In this document: in pieces, positions 25,212 through 33,871 of the stretch
Layout: each line of letters opens with the position of its first letter
Numbering within the stretch: position 1 is the first letter of the stretch
Assembly: GCA_017430325.1 (NCBI GenBank)
Contig: JAFRNE010000012.1
Coordinates: forward strand, 1 to 39,906
Length of the DNA: 39,906 bases
Direction of reading: 5' to 3'
Source of the DNA: Eubacterium sp.
Lineage (GTDB): Bacteria; Bacillota; Clostridia; Lachnospirales; Lachnospiraceae
Made by a program: the position numbers and the translations under genes
Notes under the pieces: model-generated
Database searches by the model: none
What the model was told of the DNA's origin: nothing
Seen by the model: only the letters and a program-made list of their open reading frames with translations

Positions 25212-26282
25212 CTATCCTCCGATTGCTGACATTGCGTTAGTTTCCGTCATGTTTTTCTCATCATAAAATGAATGGCACTTAGGCTTAAGTAGTATTGCCT
25301 CCGATATTCTTTCTTTCAGAAGCTTGTACCTTTCTGCACTCGGTGCATCCATTCTCAGTACTTCTCTGATATCCACACCGGTATCATAGCTGAGGCAGCT
25401 CTTTATAAAGCCTCTTGTTGTCAGCCTTATCCTGTTGCAATCCGCACAGTAGCCTTCATGCATTGCGCTGATAAACCCGATTCTGCCCTTAAAGCCCGGA
25501 ATACTATAATATACTGCCGGCCCGTTTCCTTTGCAGTCATCCAATCTCTTCATGCCAGAGTATTTTTCCATAACTCTCTTTTTCAAAATATCATGAGGTA
25601 CAGCCGGAAAACCCTTTGCAAAACCGATAGGCATCAGTTCTATAAATCTGACGGCTATATCTTTATCTCTGGCAAGCTCAATTAACTCCCATGTATCCGC
25701 CAGCGAGTCATTATCACGTTCATTCATAACGCCGGATGGTTCTCCATTAAACAATACTTCGCCTTCCACGCCTGTATCATTGCGCCCGCCAATCATACTG
25801 CTGTCATACGACACCGCATTCACATGCACAGGAATTCCTGAATCTACAGCCATTTCAAGCCCCTTCAGAGCCTTATCCAGCATATCAAAACCGGTGAGTT
25901 TTTTATATTGCTCTCTATCAAGAGTATCGATACTGATATTTATTCCGTCCAGCCCTGCCCTAGTAAGTGCTTCCAGCTTCTCAGGAAGAAAAACACCATT
26001 TGTCGTCATCGTAACCTGCTCGATGCCCGGCACACTATTGATGTCCCTCACAAGCCCTTCTATATCGCGCCTTATCAGGGGTTCTCCGCCGGTCAGCTTT
26101 ACCCTCGATATTCCAAGCTCAGCCATACACCTGACGCTCTCACATATTTCCTCAAAGCTGAGTATCTCGCTCATGGGAAGATGTTCAATATCCCCGGGCA
26201 TACAATACTCACAGCGGAGATTGCATTTATCCGTTACCGATATTCTGACATATTTTATTTCTCTGTTATACTTATCAAGCAT
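25212..26282 (-). CDS. moaA: GTP 3',8-cyclase MoaA
   Basis: This radical SAM enzyme makes the first pterin intermediate from GTP; MoaC finishes the step. It has 356 residues, longer than the usual 320-340. The SAM-binding cluster is in CNLRCEYC (C-x3-C-x2-C), followed by LTGGEPLIRRDI. The second cluster for GTP is in YCADCNRIRLTTRGFIKSCL. It ends in the required Gly-Gly (MSAIGG). The extra residues are an insertion at about 160-195 (GGRNDTGVEGEVLFNGEPSG). The ribosome site is GGTGA. It begins 191 bp after fdhA, beyond a strongly structured element, and a TATAAT lies at 26303-26308, so it may have its own promoter or be attenuated. Confidence 0.95.
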   Translation of the reverse strand: MLDKYNREIKYVRISVTDKCNLRCEYCMPGDIEHLPMSEILSFEEICESVRCMAELGISRVKLTGGEPLIRRDIEGLVRDINSVPGIEQVTMTTNGVFLPEKLEALTRAGLDGINISIDTLDREQYKKLTGFDMLDKALKGLEMAVDSGIPVHVNAVSYDSSMIGGRNDTGVEGEVLFNGEPSGVMNERDNDSLADTWELIELARDKDIAVRFIELMPIGFAKGFPAVPHDILKKRVMEKYSGMKRLDDCKGNGPAVYYSIPGFKGRIGFISAMHEGYCADCNRIRLTTRGFIKSCLSYDTGVDIREVLRMDAPSAERYKLLKERISEAILLKPKCHSFYDEKNMTETNAMSAIGG

Positions 26283-26303
26283 TCACCGTCACCACTGACT
26301 TTA

Positions 26304-26465
26304 TTATACGAAAACAGCAATAGAACCACGTTGCCATGACCTCTTCAAAAGCATCTTTTGATACATCTTATCTAACATATCAACCGGCGATACTTTTTCC
26401 GGGAGATTCACAGCCACAGCTGTGCTGTAAACTGCCCCTCTCCGGAAAACGATCGCCGATTTCAT
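26304..26465 (-). CDS. Possible small protein between fdhA and moaA (doubtful)
   Basis: An open frame of 53 codons starts at the ATG at 26465 (MKSAIVFRRGAVYS) and fills most of the fdhA-moaA gap. It has no good ribosome site (only AGAAGAAT) and resembles nothing I know. Its first half coincides with a long RNA stem-loop, which would explain an accidental frame. A longer version from 26507 overlaps fdhA. I list it because the gap is otherwise unexplained. Confidence 0.2.
   Translation of the reverse strand: MKSAIVFRRGAVYSTAVAVNLPEKVSPVDMLDKMYQKMLLKRSWQRGSIAVFV
26382..26461 (-). ncRNA. Structured element between fdhA and moaA (candidate leader RNA)
   Basis: Three nested helices stack over 80 bases of the transcribed strand. 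P1 is 10 bp including one G-U (26452-26461 with 26382-26391). P2 is 8 bp, TTTTCCGG with CCGGAAAA (26442-26449 with 26395-26402), extended by GAG/CTC. P3 is 8 bp with one G-U (26424-26431 with 26407-26414). No T-run follows. It lies 99 bases upstream of the moaA start. The layout is reminiscent of a riboswitch, but I cannot match it to the Moco motif or any other class I know. Confidence 0.5.
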
Positions 26466-26473
26466 TTTATTAA

Positions 26474-29179
26474 TTATTCTTCTATCTTCTCGACTCTGAC
26501 GGCGCATACCTTGTATTCAGGTATTCTCGCAAAATCATCAAGCGCCGCATTTGTGAGAACATTTGCAGGTGAATCAGGGAAATGGAAAGGCATCCAGGTC
26601 TCGCCCTGAGAAACCTTGCGTCCGACTCTTGCAGCTGCAGTTATCTCGCCACGCCTGCTGATAACCTTTACCTTCTCACCGTTCTTTATTCCAAGTTCAT
26701 CCGCATCACGGAAATTAACCTCGATAAAGCCCTCACCGGCTATATCCATAAGTCCCGCTGACCTTGAGGTCATTGCCGCCGCATTGTATTGATAAAGGAT
26801 ACGTCCAGTCATCATGATGAGTGGATAATCATCATCCGGCACCTCCTGTGAAGGTCTGTAAACAGCCGGATAAAGCAGTGCCTTGCCCCTTGCAGGTCCG
26901 TTTACGTGCATTATCGCAGTACCGGGATGTTCCTTTGAGAGACATGGCCACTGAAGGCTCTCGCCTGCGTCAAGTCTCGCATGGGAGATGCCCGCAAAAC
27001 TCGGTGTTACTGAAGCTATCTCGTCCATGATCTCAGCACTTGTAAGGTGCGGCTGTGGATATCCCATAGCATTCATCAGGTCGATTATGATATCTGTATC
27101 GAGCCTCATATCACCCTGAAGCGTTACGGCCTTGCGTATTCTCTGAACACGTCTCTCTGTATTTGTAAATGTACCTTCCTTCTCAGCGTAGCTTACGCCC
27201 GGAAGCACAACGTCTGCATACTGTGCAGTTTTGGTCATGAAGAGCTCCTGGATAACAAAGAAATCCAGACTTTCCAGAGCCTTCACAATATGATGTGTAT
27301 CAGGATCCGTCACAACAGGATCCTCGCCGCAGATATAGAGACCCTTGATGCGTCCGTCTATTGCAGCCGGAAATACATCCGTCGCCTTAAGTCCCGGATT
27401 CGGATTCAGCTTCACGCCCCAGGCCTTCTCGAACTTCTCTCTTACCGCATCATTCGTAACCTTCTGATATCCAGGGAAGTCAGTCGGAAGCGCTCCCATA
27501 TCGCAGGCACCCTGAACATTGTTCTGGCCTCTGAGAGGGTTAACGCCGCAGCCACTTCTTCCAATCTTACCGCAGAGGACTGCCATATCTGACATACACA
27601 TAACGCCCTCTGTACCTGTCGAATGCTCTGTAACACCCAGGCAGTAGATGATCGGCGCTTTCTTGGCCGTCGCATACATACGTGCAGCCTCAACAAGGCG
27701 GTCAGGATCAATATGACATATCTCTCCAACCTTCTCAGGAGTGTATTCCTCCACGAGTGCCTTCAGCTCGTCAAAGCCCTCTGAATAGTCGCGGATATAC
27801 TCATGATCTATCAGGTCCTCCTTGATCATCACATGCATCATACCGTTCGCAAATGCAACATTTGTTCCCGGCCTAATCTTAAGATGTATATCAGCTTTCT
27901 TCGAAAGCCCTATCTCTCTTGGATCGACAACTATAAGCTTAGTGCCGTTCTTTACAGCTTTTCTGATCTGCATTCCGACAACCGGATGAGCTTCCTCCGG
28001 ATTCGAGCCGATGAGAAGTATGCAGTCTACGTCATGAGTGATGTCATGAATAGGATTCGTCATCGCACCCGAACCGAGTGTCTTCGCAAGTCCGGCAACA
28101 GTCGCCGAATGACATACTCTCGCGCAGTTGTCTGTATTATTATTTCCAAAGCAGGTCCTTACCATCTTCTGGACCATGTAAATATCTTCATTCGCCGAAC
28201 GTGAGCAGGCAAAACCGGCAAGTGACTCATCGCCGTATTTTTCCTTAATCTCCATCAGGCGCTTAGCCGTATAGCTTATCGCCTCTTCCCACGTAGCTTC
28301 CTTAAATTCTCCGGTCGCTCTGTCCTTGATGAGAGGCTTTGTAAGTCTGTCCTTTGAATGAACGAAATCAAAGCTTCCCGAACGTCCCTTGACGCAGAGA
28401 CGGTTATGATTTGAAGGACCGTTAGCCGGCTCAACATTGACTACCGTATCATCCTTCACAACAAGGAAGTATTGACAGCCCGTCGCACAGTGAGGGCAGG
28501 TGGTAAGAACCTTCTTAACCTCCCAGTCTCTGTATTTGTTCTCTCTCTTAAGAGTAAGTGCTCCTGTCGGACATACGCTTGCGCAATTTCCGCAGGTCTC
28601 ACATCCGGTCTCCTTGTAGTTCTCACCGAAAGGAGCGTCCATAACATGAAATACACCCGAGCGGCTGTTCTTAAGCGCACCGTTGCAGGCTATATTATGA
28701 CACACGCTTATGCAGCGCATGCAGTGAATACATTTGCTAGGATCGTAGCTGATATAAGGATTGTTATCGAGAACAGGCATCTTCTGCTCTATCTTATGCC
28801 TCGTGCCCTTATGATCAGCATGCTTGATATCATATTGATTGCAGAGACTCTGCAGCTCACAGGTTCCGTTTGCAGGACAGCTCATACAGTCAAGATTATG
28901 ATTTGACAGGATGAGCTTCAGCATATCCTTCCTGTATTTCAGAAGCTTCTCAGATTCGGTCGTTATGACCATTCCGTCCTTCGCCTTGGTCCTGCAGGCA
29001 GGAAGCAGATTCGTAAAGCCCTCAACTTCAACCATACAGAGTCTGCAGCTTCCAACATCACTGACGCCCTCCATGTAGCAGAGTGTCGGAATATCTATTT
29101 TATTATTTCTGGCAATAGTCAGTATGGTCGAGCCTTCCTCGGCCTGATACAGCTTACCGTTGATCGTGATATTTACCAT
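26474..29179 (-). CDS. fdhA: Formate dehydrogenase catalytic subunit, cysteine type
   Basis: This molybdenum (or tungsten) enzyme interconverts formate and CO2. The start at 29179 (MVNITING) overlaps the preceding stop by seven bases; the product has 901 residues. Domains in order: a 2Fe-2S ferredoxin (C34, C45, C48, C62), a NuoG-type His-Cys cluster (H94, C98, C101, C107), two 4Fe-4S clusters (C150-C160 and C193-C203), and the molybdopterin oxidoreductase with its own 4Fe-4S (C228, C231, C235, C262). The active-site motif CARVCH places Cys356, codon TGT, where E. coli FdhF has selenocysteine, followed by the conserved His357. The C-terminal cofactor-binding domain is complete. With the partner gene it forms a soluble complex; the Moco genes follow directly downstream. 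Confidence 0.94.
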   Translation of the reverse strand: MVNITINGKLYQAEEGSTILTIARNNKIDIPTLCYMEGVSDVGSCRLCMVEVEGFTNLLPACRTKAKDGMVITTESEKLLKYRKDMLKLILSNHNLDCMSCPANGTCELQSLCNQYDIKHADHKGTRHKIEQKMPVLDNNPYISYDPSKCIHCMRCISVCHNIACNGALKNSRSGVFHVMDAPFGENYKETGCETCGNCASVCPTGALTLKRENKYRDWEVKKVLTTCPHCATGCQYFLVVKDDTVVNVEPANGPSNHNRLCVKGRSGSFDFVHSKDRLTKPLIKDRATGEFKEATWEEAISYTAKRLMEIKEKYGDESLAGFACSRSANEDIYMVQKMVRTCFGNNNTDNCARVCHSATVAGLAKTLGSGAMTNPIHDITHDVDCILLIGSNPEEAHPVVGMQIRKAVKNGTKLIVVDPREIGLSKKADIHLKIRPGTNVAFANGMMHVMIKEDLIDHEYIRDYSEGFDELKALVEEYTPEKVGEICHIDPDRLVEAARMYATAKKAPIIYCLGVTEHSTGTEGVMCMSDMAVLCGKIGRSGCGVNPLRGQNNVQGACDMGALPTDFPGYQKVTNDAVREKFEKAWGVKLNPNPGLKATDVFPAAIDGRIKGLYICGEDPVVTDPDTHHIVKALESLDFFVIQELFMTKTAQYADVVLPGVSYAEKEGTFTNTERRVQRIRKAVTLQGDMRLDTDIIIDLMNAMGYPQPHLTSAEIMDEIASVTPSFAGISHARLDAGESLQWPCLSKEHPGTAIMHVNGPARGKALLYPAVYRPSQEVPDDDYPLIMMTGRILYQYNAAAMTSRSAGLMDIAGEGFIEVNFRDADELGIKNGEKVKVISRRGEITAAARVGRKVSQGETWMPFHFPDSPANVLTNAALDDFARIPEYKVCAVRVEKIEE

Positions 29180-30981
29180 TCGCCTCTGCCCCCTTCCATA
29201 GCTCCACATCCATAGTGGTCACAGCGAAGGCATCTTCCGGCCTCGCGCATAGCCTCTTCATGGGTCATCGGTAGCTCAACAAATCCGAAGTTGTTCTTTC
29301 TTGCGAAAGGATCCTTCTCCTCCACCTCAGCTCTTCCCGTAGGCACGCAAGGATTCGGATATGCAGCCGGTATCACCAGTTTGTCGTCGATCTTATGATG
29401 ATAGCCCAGGTATTCATCAATATTTGCTGCAGCTACCTGACCTGCCGCTATAGCGTTGATAGCTGTAGAAGGACCGGTCACGCAGTCACCGCCCGAAAAT
29501 ACCTTTTCCATCCCCTGAACCATACATGTTTCATCCGCAAGTATACGCCCTCTGTTGACCGGAACGTTCTCCTGCTCAAAATGAGAGGTATCGCTTCTCT
29601 GTCCGACACCGAGTATCAAAAGATCGCATTTGAAACGATAAGGATAATTGCTTGAGTGCTCTGTTGTCATCATTCCGTACTGATCGTATTCGGCGATGAT
29701 CTCAGGCTGAAGCCAGACCGCACGCACATCATTCGTCTCCTTATCGGCCTCTATATTTAAGAAGCTGAGCAGAGTTCTGAATCTGACGCCCTCCTGCATA
29801 GCTCCCTCTATCTCTTCCTCAAGAGCCGTATAATCGTCTCTCTTACGTGTAAATACATGTACAGACTCCGCATTAAGTCTTACAGCAGTTCTTGCCGCAT
29901 CCATGGCAACATTACCGCCGCCGATTAGAACGACCTTCTTGCCCGTAAGATCAGGAGCTTCACCATTCGCAACCTTCTGAAGGAAATCAGCTGCCGGTAT
30001 AACATTGCCCGCGTCAGCATTCTCCATAGGCATGCGGTTGCCAAGCTGCGCGCCGATACCGATATATACAGCATCATATCCGTCGCGAAGCTCTGTAAAG
30101 CTTATATCTCTTCCAACTTTTGTATTGTAATGGATCTTAATATCACCTGCAGAAAGGATAGCTTTGATATCACGGTCAAGCTGTTCCTTAGGAAGACGGT
30201 ATTCAGGAATACCATAACGGAGCATTCCGCCGCCCTTTTCATGCTCCTCAAAGATCTCAACCTCATGTCCCATAAGGCTGAGGTAATATGCGCAGGTCAT
30301 TCCCGAAGGTCCCGCTCCGATAACCGCTATCCTCTTGCCTGTCTTAACATTAGGCGCAGGTGTCGGAACCGTATCGGCAGCTGCCTGCTCAACGGCGTAT
30401 TTTTTAAGTGCTCTGATATTGATAGGTGCGTCGACCATCGATCTGCGGCACTTCCTCTCACAAGGATGCTCACAGACCATAGCGCAGGCTGTCGGGAAAG
30501 GATTTCTGTTTCTGATAACCCTTACAGCCCCCTCGTAATCCTGCTCCTTGATCATAGCAATATAGCCCGGAACATCGACATGAGCCGGACACAGTGTAAC
30601 ACAAGGAATAGTCTGCGTAACATTTTCTGCGCAGCGCTTATCCTTTATATGGCTTTTATATTCATCGGCAAACTCCGAGAGTGATTCGAGAATAAGATTG
30701 GCACCCACAACGCCAACAGCGCAGTCAGCCGTCTGGGCTATCATCCTGCACTTATCTTCGATCTCACCAAGTGTTTCCATAGTAGCATCGCCATTCAGAA
30801 CATCCTTCAGAAGATGATCCACCTCTGCGAGACCGTCGCGACACGGAACGCATTTTCCACAGGACTGATTCATAGAGATCTGCAGTAAAGATCTATATAA
30901 AGCCAGCGGACACATTCCCGGAGGATAAGATGTCATTCGCGATCTGAACTTACGAAGGACAACATCTATCCTCTGATTCAT
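29173..30981 (-). CDS. Formate dehydrogenase electron-transfer partner: NuoF C-terminal domain fused to GltD-like flavoprotein
   Basis: This 602-residue iron-sulfur flavoprotein has its start at 30981 fixed by GAGGGG. Residues 1-100 match only the C-terminal 4Fe-4S domain of NuoF/HydB (SCGKCVPCRDG at 40-50 and C87); the NADH/FMN-binding part of NuoF is absent. Residues 115-200 are the GltD-type 4Fe-4S region (C127, C131, C166, C170, C174, C178). Residues 215-560 form the two-nucleotide flavoprotein core: GAGPSG for FAD (222-227) and VVLIGGGNVAMDAAR for NAD(P)H (about 350-364). A further Cys cluster, CLRCDHYGC, is at the C-terminus. It probably passes electrons between FdhA and NAD(P). NADP preference is not proven by the motif. 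Confidence 0.88.
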   Translation of the reverse strand: MNQRIDVVLRKFRSRMTSYPPGMCPLALYRSLLQISMNQSCGKCVPCRDGLAEVDHLLKDVLNGDATMETLGEIEDKCRMIAQTADCAVGVVGANLILESLSEFADEYKSHIKDKRCAENVTQTIPCVTLCPAHVDVPGYIAMIKEQDYEGAVRVIRNRNPFPTACAMVCEHPCERKCRRSMVDAPINIRALKKYAVEQAAADTVPTPAPNVKTGKRIAVIGAGPSGMTCAYYLSLMGHEVEIFEEHEKGGGMLRYGIPEYRLPKEQLDRDIKAILSAGDIKIHYNTKVGRDISFTELRDGYDAVYIGIGAQLGNRMPMENADAGNVIPAADFLQKVANGEAPDLTGKKVVLIGGGNVAMDAARTAVRLNAESVHVFTRKRDDYTALEEEIEGAMQEGVRFRTLLSFLNIEADKETNDVRAVWLQPEIIAEYDQYGMMTTEHSSNYPYRFKCDLLILGVGQRSDTSHFEQENVPVNRGRILADETCMVQGMEKVFSGGDCVTGPSTAINAIAAGQVAAANIDEYLGYHHKIDDKLVIPAAYPNPCVPTGRAEVEEKDPFARKNNFGFVELPMTHEEAMREAGRCLRCDHYGCGAMEGGRGEW

Positions 30982-31032
30982 ATTTCCCCTCTTTGCTAAT
31001 TTCCGCATACATACACCCCTTAAATATTTAGT

Positions 31033-31335
31033 TTATTCCTCGATAGTAAGTATCTCCATAAAACCTGTAACTTCAAGGATATCCATGATACTGGCAGGTA
31101 CATGCTTAACCACCATATTACCCTGCTTATTCATGGTCTTCTGCGCTGACAGAAATACCCTGAGTCCCGCACTTGAGACATATTCAAGGTCGGCAATATC
31201 GAATGTAAGCTCTTCAACCCCCTCGAGCTCATTCTTTACAACCTCATCAAGATCTGCGGAAGTTGCCGAATCAAGAGCTCCCGAAAGCTTGATCTCAAAC
31301 TTACTGCCCTCTTTGTTCTTCTCGATGTTTAACAT
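31033..31335 (-). CDS. STAS-domain anti-anti-sigma factor (RsbV/SpoIIAA family)
   Basis: This 100-residue single-domain protein of the antagonist family binds an anti-sigma kinase when unphosphorylated. The motif DLEYVSSAGLRVFLSAQK contains the serine normally phosphorylated by the partner kinase, followed by the helix typical of STAS. The ATG at 31335 follows GGGAGGAT; an in-frame ATG further upstream lacks a site. It lies 23 bp after the kinase gene and only 51 bp before the formate dehydrogenase partner gene on the same strand, with no terminator seen. No sigma factor gene is adjacent, so its target lies elsewhere or the pair acts on another process. Confidence 0.9.
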   Translation of the reverse strand: MLNIEKNKEGSKFEIKLSGALDSATSADLDEVVKNELEGVEELTFDIADLEYVSSAGLRVFLSAQKTMNKQGNMVVKHVPASIMDILEVTGFMEILTIEE

Positions 31336-31358
31336 TTTGTATCCTCCCAAAATCTTTT

Positions 31359-31772
31359 TTATAAAATACACTTAGTTATCGTAAGTATGTTGCATCCGTC
31401 GGTATATTCATATTCAACCTTGTCCATCAGCTTCTTCACAAGGAATATGCCGAGGCCTCCCACCTGCCTGTCTTCGATTGTCAGATTGGTGTTCGGATCC
31501 TCCTTCTTCAGCGGATCAAACGGTATGCCCTGATCGATAAACCTAACCTTAAGCTCCCCTTGCTCACTGTCAAGCTCAGAAACGACCTTCGCTGTACCTG
31601 TTTCTTCTCCGTACGCATAGTGCGCGATATTGACAAATATTTCCTCTATCGCAAGCTTCAACTGCAGCTTAACCTTGTTAGGGCATGCAGTCCCAATAAG
31701 CTGGTCCTCCACGAATATGACCACCTCTTCAAAGTTGTCAGGTAAAGCTTCTATTTCCATTTCCTTCTTCAT
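31359..31772 (-). CDS. Anti-sigma factor / serine kinase (RsbW/SpoIIAB-type ATPase domain)
   Basis: This 137-residue GHKL ATPase domain has its start at 31772 (MKKEMEIEALP) chosen for the GGAG site; ATGs at 31757 and 31793 are possible. The ATP-binding boxes are complete: N box EEIFVNIAHYAY, G1 box RFIDQGIPFDPL and G2 box GGLGIFLVKKLMDKVEYEY. Proteins of this type phosphorylate the STAS partner on serine and sequester a sigma factor or another regulator. It is paired with the STAS gene just downstream and has a promoter at 31847-31875 that overlaps the end of the ligase-like gene. Confidence 0.88.
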   Translation of the reverse strand: MKKEMEIEALPDNFEEVVIFVEDQLIGTACPNKVKLQLKLAIEEIFVNIAHYAYGEETGTAKVVSELDSEQGELKVRFIDQGIPFDPLKKEDPNTNLTIEDRQVGGLGIFLVKKLMDKVEYEYTDGCNILTITKCIL

Positions 31773-31814
31773 ACGCACACTCCGCATTTTCATTAGAATA
31801 TCCGAGGTTTTAAA

Positions 31815-31832
31815 ATCGGTTTATTCACCGAT
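31815..31832 (-). terminator. Weak hairpin followed by T residues
   Basis: A 6-bp stem, ATCGGT with ACCGAT, has a 6-base loop and is followed on the minus strand by TTTTAAAA. It could end transcripts of the ligase-like gene or form the 5' end of the anti-sigma transcript. It is weak on its own. Confidence 0.35.
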
Positions 31833-31846
31833 ATTTACATGCTACT

Positions 31847-31875
31847 ATTTTACTAAAAACAGCTCAAAACGTCAA
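31847..31875 (-). promoter_or_regulatory. Promoter of the anti-sigma/STAS (and perhaps formate dehydrogenase) unit
   Basis: On the minus strand there is TTGACG (31870-31875), a 17-bp spacer and TAAAAT (31847-31852). The -35 overlaps the last codons of the ligase-like gene. Confidence 0.65.
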
Positions 31876-33542
31876 TCATTCTTAGCCCTTACATGTCTGT
31901 ATCTTGCCAGTCCCACACCCACCGCAAGCACCACGTAAAACAGTGGTGTTGTGACAGACTGTTCAGGGTCTACCATAGCCTCTGCAAAGTATGCCGCAGC
32001 TGCTGAAGCACAGGCTATTACCTCCGGACTTCCAAACGCATTCCTGATCATATATCTTATGGATGAGAGCACCAGTCCGAGGTATGCGATGCATCCAAAA
32101 AGCCCCACAGTCAGAAGCCTCTGAAGTATCACATTGTGTGAGCTATCATAGACCTTACGGGTAACCTCAGACATCTCCTTGCGGTAGTAAGTAAGCATGA
32201 TATCCCTGACCGTCTCATTACCGTGCCCAAACACTTTATTTCTTAGATTTGCGTTGCCAAATACTCGTGCTGACCTCTTCCAGATATATCCTCTGAACTC
32301 GCCCCACTTGTCATTAAAGGTGAACAGCTCATTATTACTGTTTATACCGAGGATCGCAACCGCTATCACTCCGACAACTCCGGCAATCGTAACGCCTATC
32401 ATAAGCTTTTTATTCTGGAAGCCTTCATATAATCCCCTCTTCAGAAGCTTAAGCAGCAGTAACACTGTAAATAGAGCTACGGCTACCGCGAGAAATATGC
32501 CCATGATCTTCGGATTACCAACCAGGCTTGCCACACCGTTCAGATGCCCTTTGCTGCCGCTCTTCGCCTTATCAAGCACACTCATCGTGAAAAGTCCGCC
32601 CGCCATAAGGAGTATGGCCAGAGCCCATTCCATAAGCCTCTTACGCTTCACAGCAATATAGAAAAGAATCACAAGTGAAACTGCAGTTCCAAGATATACA
32701 TTATCACTTTTGGCCGTCATTACGGTGAACGCCGCCGCAAATATTCCAGCCCCCGACGTAATCCTGTAGAACATCTTATTTGTAAATATGAACGCTGCTA
32801 TACTGATACCCAGGAATATACAGAGATACGAACCGAAGGTATTCATATTTCCGATAGTGGACATGAAGATCGTCTTCTGCGAAGCCTTGATCTCTTTTCT
32901 CCAGCCCTTAAAATCAGTTCCAAAATGCTGCACGACCGCGATATAGAACATATATATTGACACGACCAAAAGCACCGGATAGATCGAACTGACGCTCTTT
33001 ACCTTATAAGAGATGATCATGAAGACCACAAATACCACAAGCATCATCATAAGTCCCAGATGCCTTCCGCGGTCGCCTATTATTGCTGATTTAAGTCCCT
33101 TATATATCTTGTCATCCTTAGATGCAAAAATAAGATTCACGAAGGCTGCAGCCGCCTGGCTGATGATGAAAAGAAAAGCCCAGAATCTCGGATTCAGCCA
33201 AAGTCTGGTTCCTTCTTCCTTCCAGCCTCCAAAATAATCCGCTATACCTTTCCTGCTTACCTTCCTGTTAACCTTGTCAAATACAAGCATCGAATGAAAA
33301 GTCATCTCGAAGGCATACGCCACTACCGCCAACCCGACAAATACCGCCGAGCCATACAGGAAACACTCCGCTCTCGTTTTCGTGATATCAAAATACATAT
33401 CATGCATATAGATCAGAAAGAAGGTGGATATATAGAGTAGATACAGAAGGATCACCGTATCAACTACAGATAGATTTAGTTCCTTCCCGGACTTATTTCT
33501 GTTTCTGTTCCTATTTTTATTATTATCGTTTTTTCCGCTCAT
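31872..33542 (-). CDS. O-antigen ligase/polymerase-family membrane protein
   Basis: This is a polytopic membrane protein of about 556 residues with roughly twelve hydrophobic segments. The N-terminus is basic and Asn/Arg-rich (NDNNKNRNRNRNK), then helices begin near residue 30. Near the C-terminus the large loop ends in YDSSHNVILQRLLTVGLFG, which carries the conserved His region of the Wzy_C/O-antigen ligase family. In Gram-positives such proteins polymerise or ligate surface glycans or teichoic-acid-like polymers. The start is uncertain: the ATG at 33542 has only a weak GAAG site, and the frame extends to an ATG at 33608. No glycan gene cluster is nearby, so the substrate is unknown. Confidence 0.8.
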   Translation of the reverse strand: MSGKNDNNKNRNRNRNKSGKELNLSVVDTVILLYLLYISTFFLIYMHDMYFDITKTRAECFLYGSAVFVGLAVVAYAFEMTFHSMLVFDKVNRKVSRKGIADYFGGWKEEGTRLWLNPRFWAFLFIISQAAAAFVNLIFASKDDKIYKGLKSAIIGDRGRHLGLMMMLVVFVVFMIISYKVKSVSSIYPVLLVVSIYMFYIAVVQHFGTDFKGWRKEIKASQKTIFMSTIGNMNTFGSYLCIFLGISIAAFIFTNKMFYRITSGAGIFAAAFTVMTAKSDNVYLGTAVSLVILFYIAVKRKRLMEWALAILLMAGGLFTMSVLDKAKSGSKGHLNGVASLVGNPKIMGIFLAVAVALFTVLLLLKLLKRGLYEGFQNKKLMIGVTIAGVVGVIAVAILGINSNNELFTFNDKWGEFRGYIWKRSARVFGNANLRNKVFGHGNETVRDIMLTYYRKEMSEVTRKVYDSSHNVILQRLLTVGLFGCIAYLGLVLSSIRYMIRNAFGSPEVIACASAAAAYFAEAMVDPEQSVTTPLFYVVLAVGVGLARYRHVRAKND

Positions 33543-33694
33543 AATACTTATTTCTTCATCAGTTACAACAATCACTACAACACAAATAAAAAAGTTCCCA
33601 GCCAGCATTGCTCACCGGCTTATTTGCATCTCACATTACATCATACTATCCCTCGATAATTGTAATATATAACACTGCCCCAGGCAACAAAAAG

Positions 33695-33733
33695 AGAAAA
33701 GAAAAAGGTCATCCGTTTTATCAGATGACCTTT
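33695..33733 (-). terminator. Terminator after tRNA-Leu
   Basis: A 10-bp stem (AAAGGTCATC, 33704-33713 with 33724-33733) is followed on the minus strand by TTCTTTTCTC-type pyrimidine-rich sequence. It lies ten bases after the tRNA 3' end. Confidence 0.8.
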
Positions 33734-33742
33734 AGTCTGTTG

Positions 33743-33826
33743 TGCGGGAAAAGGGACTTGAACCCTCACGACGTTACCATCACTAGATCCTTAGTCTAGC
33801 CTGTCTGCCAATTCCAGCATTCCCGC
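33743..33826 (-). tRNA. tRNA-Leu (anticodon AAG)
   Basis: This is an 84-base class II tRNA. The acceptor stem is GCGGGAA with TTCCCGC, the discriminator is A, and CCA is not encoded. The anticodon loop CTAAGGA gives AAG (33790-33792), closed by CTAGA/TCTAG. The long variable arm fits leucine, and the T-loop GGTTCAAGTCC is standard. It reads CUU codons, and wobble A34 may be modified. It has its own promoter and terminator. Confidence 0.95.
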
Positions 33827-33871
33827 ATCCTTATGAAGTTTTAGGTGTTTATCTCACCCGCAACGATATGT

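Noticed and set aside
26382..26461. Identification as the Moco riboswitch
   Set aside because: The pairing is striking, but I cannot place the conserved loops of the Moco motif as I remember them, so I left it unclassified.
28112..28114. Selenocysteine codon in fdhA
   Set aside because: The active-site codon reads TGT (Cys), not TGA, and the frame has no internal stop.
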